A stretch of DNA of 64,000 nucleotides, from contig NZ_CP097462.1 in the NCBI RefSeq assembly GCF_023559245.1, positions 992,001-1,056,000 of the forward strand, written 5' to 3'. Below, piece after piece: positions 62,970 through 64,000 of this stretch. Position 1 is the stretch's first letter, and the number at the start of each line of letters is the position of its first letter. The stretch is from Sphingomonas sp. KRR8 (GTDB taxonomy: Bacteria; Pseudomonadota; Alphaproteobacteria; Sphingomonadales; Sphingomonadaceae). Both the position numbers and the translations under genes were made by a program. The notes beneath the pieces were generated by a model that was not told the DNA's origin, did not search any database, and worked only from the letters and a program-made list of their open reading frames with translations.

Positions 62970-63359
62970 CTACTTGAGCAGGTCGAGGGTGCGCGCCGTC
63001 ATGCTGCGCGCCGCCTCGATCGTGTTGAGATTGGCTTCGTAGCTGCGCTGCGCGGCGCGCATGTCGGCCGCTTCGACGAGCCCGTTGACGTTGGGCTGGA
63101 GCACATAGCCCTGCGCATCGGCGGCGGGATGGCCAGGCTGGTAGATGCGCGGAAACGGGCTCTTGTCGGAGCTTACCCCGCTTACCGACACGCCATCTTC
63201 GGTCGGCTTGAACTCCACCAGCTTGCGCCGGTACGGCGAACCGCCCGGCGTGGCTGCCACCGAGTCCGAGTTGGCGAGGTTTTCGGCGACGATGCGCATC
63301 CGCAATGATTGAGCGCGCAGGCCAGATGCCGCGATCCGCGTGATGTCGGTAAGATCCAT
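62970..63359 (-). CDS. flgC: Flagellar basal-body rod protein FlgC
   Basis: A proximal rod subunit of 129 residues. RMRIVAENLANSDSVAATPG is the rod-family N-terminal motif and the C-terminus RSYEANLNTIEAARSMTART is conserved. ATG 63359 (MDLTDITRIAASG) has GGGAG six bases upstream and matches the family start; an ATG at 63392 has no ribosome site. It is the first gene of the minus-strand flgC-fliE-fliQ-fliR-flhB-flgI-flgJ-flgN run. Confidence 0.93.
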   Translation of the reverse strand: MDLTDITRIAASGLRAQSLRMRIVAENLANSDSVAATPGGSPYRRKLVEFKPTEDGVSVSGVSSDKSPFPRIYQPGHPAADAQGYVLQPNVNGLVEAADMRAAQRSYEANLNTIEAARSMTARTLDLLK

Positions 63360-63401
63360 GCCAGGCTCCCGTGAGATGCTCCCGGCACTCATGATAGGAA
63401 G

Positions 63402-63413
63402 ATTTTGCCTAGT
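63402..63413. promoter_or_regulatory. 12-mer before flgC identical to one before fliF
   Basis: ATTTTGCCTAGT, identical to 53839-53850. On the minus strand it reads ACTAGGCAAAAT, 43 nt upstream of the flgC ATG. A candidate flagellar control element shared by the fliF and flgC leaders. Confidence 0.4.
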
Positions 63414-63463
63414 TCGGGCGTGGCTCCCTGTTGCGGACCTATGATGATCGCAGGGGAGCCTTC

Positions 63464-63697
63464 ATGTCTTTGCTTGCGGAAATACCCGTCGAATTGTCGG
63501 CCATGATCGGTGTTACGCGCCTGCCCATAGGTGAGCTGGTGAAGCTCGGACGCGGGGCCGTGGTGCCGCTTGGCGTTGTTCCGGAAAGTCAGGTCGCCAT
63601 CAGTGCTGGCGGGCAGACCATCGCGACCGGCGAGCTCTCAGTCACTGGAGATCGCGTGTCCGTCACGATCACCGCACTGCTGGCGGAGCAGGGTTGA
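63464..63697 (+). CDS. Short SpoA-domain protein, second FliN-like
   Basis: A 77-residue protein consisting almost solely of a SpoA (FliM/FliN C-terminal) domain: VELSAMIGVTRLPIGELVKL and VAISAGGQTIATGELSVTGD. ATG 63464 has AGGGGAG upstream. It overlaps the downstream fliO start by one base (TGATG), so it heads a unit with fliO and probably fliP. A canonical fliN with a longer N-terminal linker is at 51784, so this is an extra C-ring-type subunit or the FliN partner of the export gate; which of the two is the main FliN is not certain. Confidence 0.85.
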   Translation: MSLLAEIPVELSAMIGVTRLPIGELVKLGRGAVVPLGVVPESQVAISAGGQTIATGELSVTGDRVSVTITALLAEQG

Positions 63698-64000
63698 TGG
63701 AAGCCTCCGCATTGCTTCGAATGATCGCGAGCCTGGGACTTGTCCTCGGCATGATGGCAGCGATCCTGTGGGCCGTCCGCCGCTTCGATATCAGGCTGCC
63801 GGGGCGCTCGTGTTCGGCCGCTCGCCTCCAAGTGATGGAACGGCTCAGCCTCGACCCCAAGAACATGGTGGTGATCCTCCGCCGCGATCACGTCGAGCAT
63901 CTGCTGATCCTCGGACCGGCAGGGGCAATGACGATCGAGGGAACAATCAAACCCTCGAAATGCTCGGCCAATCGACCCGGCAGCGAACCGCCGCGAGCAT
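63697..64000 (+). CDS. fliO: FliO-like flagellar biosynthesis protein (3' end beyond window)
   Basis: A partial frame of 101 codons, open to the window edge. It starts MEASALLRMIASLGLVLGMM, with one hydrophobic span (residues 9-27), then a basic stretch and the FliO-like domain VMERLSLDPKNMVVILRRD and VEHLLILGPAGAMTIEG. FliO is the scaffold for FliPQR assembly. Co-transcribed with the preceding SpoA gene through a one-base overlap; fliP is expected next. Confidence 0.85.
   Translation, partial: MEASALLRMIASLGLVLGMMAAILWAVRRFDIRLPGRSCSAARLQVMERLSLDPKNMVVILRRDHVEHLLILGPAGAMTIEGTIKPSKCSANRPGSEPPRA

Overview
The window is GC-rich, gene-dense bacterial chromosome from an alphaproteobacterium, most likely a sphingomonad (Sphingomonadaceae). 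Evidence for this: a DUF1465 protein, DUF465 proteins, a DksA whose zinc-finger cysteines are mostly replaced, a DivL-type kinase with tyrosine at the phosphoacceptor position, the order tsaE-amgK-murU-addB-addA-trxA-secA, a large TonB-dependent receptor, and flagellar genes of the alphaproteobacterial kind. I see no phage, transposon, plasmid or CRISPR sequence.

Layout. 1-9.3 kb (minus strand): two membrane proteins (one a GT39-type glycosyltransferase), a CPA1 Na+/H+ antiporter and a giant hybrid histidine kinase with about eight PAS domains. 9.3-16.3 kb: nitronate monooxygenase, thioesterase, iron-type alcohol dehydrogenase, DUF1465, two head-to-head DUF465 proteins, DksA, SurE, an EAL phosphodiesterase and NAD kinase. 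A tRNA-Asn lies at 16.4 kb. 16.5-20.4 kb: an FkbM-type methyltransferase gene broken by an in-frame TAG, then bifunctional PutA. 20.4-34.8 kb (minus strand): divL, tsaE, amgK, murU, addB, addA, trxA and secA, joining stress/cell-cycle signalling, tRNA modification, peptidoglycan recycling, double-strand break repair and protein export; a tiny opposite-strand membrane protein gene sits between addB and addA. 34.8-35.6 kb is the only long gap. 35.6-46 kb: TonB receptor, Sel1/2OG-Fe(II) oxygenase, ahcY with a perfect AT-rich palindrome upstream, YqgE, peroxiredoxin, a Ser/Gly-rich anchored protein, an SDR, an alpha/beta hydrolase and a GFA protein.

46-64 kb is a flagellar island: flagellin; fliG-fliH-fliF-fliN-(FlbD-like regulator)-flhA-fliK-flgD on the minus strand; a large beta-propeller protein plus flgB on the plus strand; flgC-fliE-fliQ-fliR-flhB-flgI-flgJ-flgN on the minus strand; then a second SpoA (FliN-like) gene and fliO running off the right edge. 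Together these encode the MS ring, C ring, export gate, rod and P ring, hook-capping and hook-length control, and the filament. fliP, fliM, flgE, flgG, flgK/L and the motor genes are not in the window. The most unusual items are the FlbD-like regulator with a degenerate receiver and no AAA+ domain, the 889-residue propeller protein lodged beside flgB, and short sequence motifs shared between flagellar promoters.
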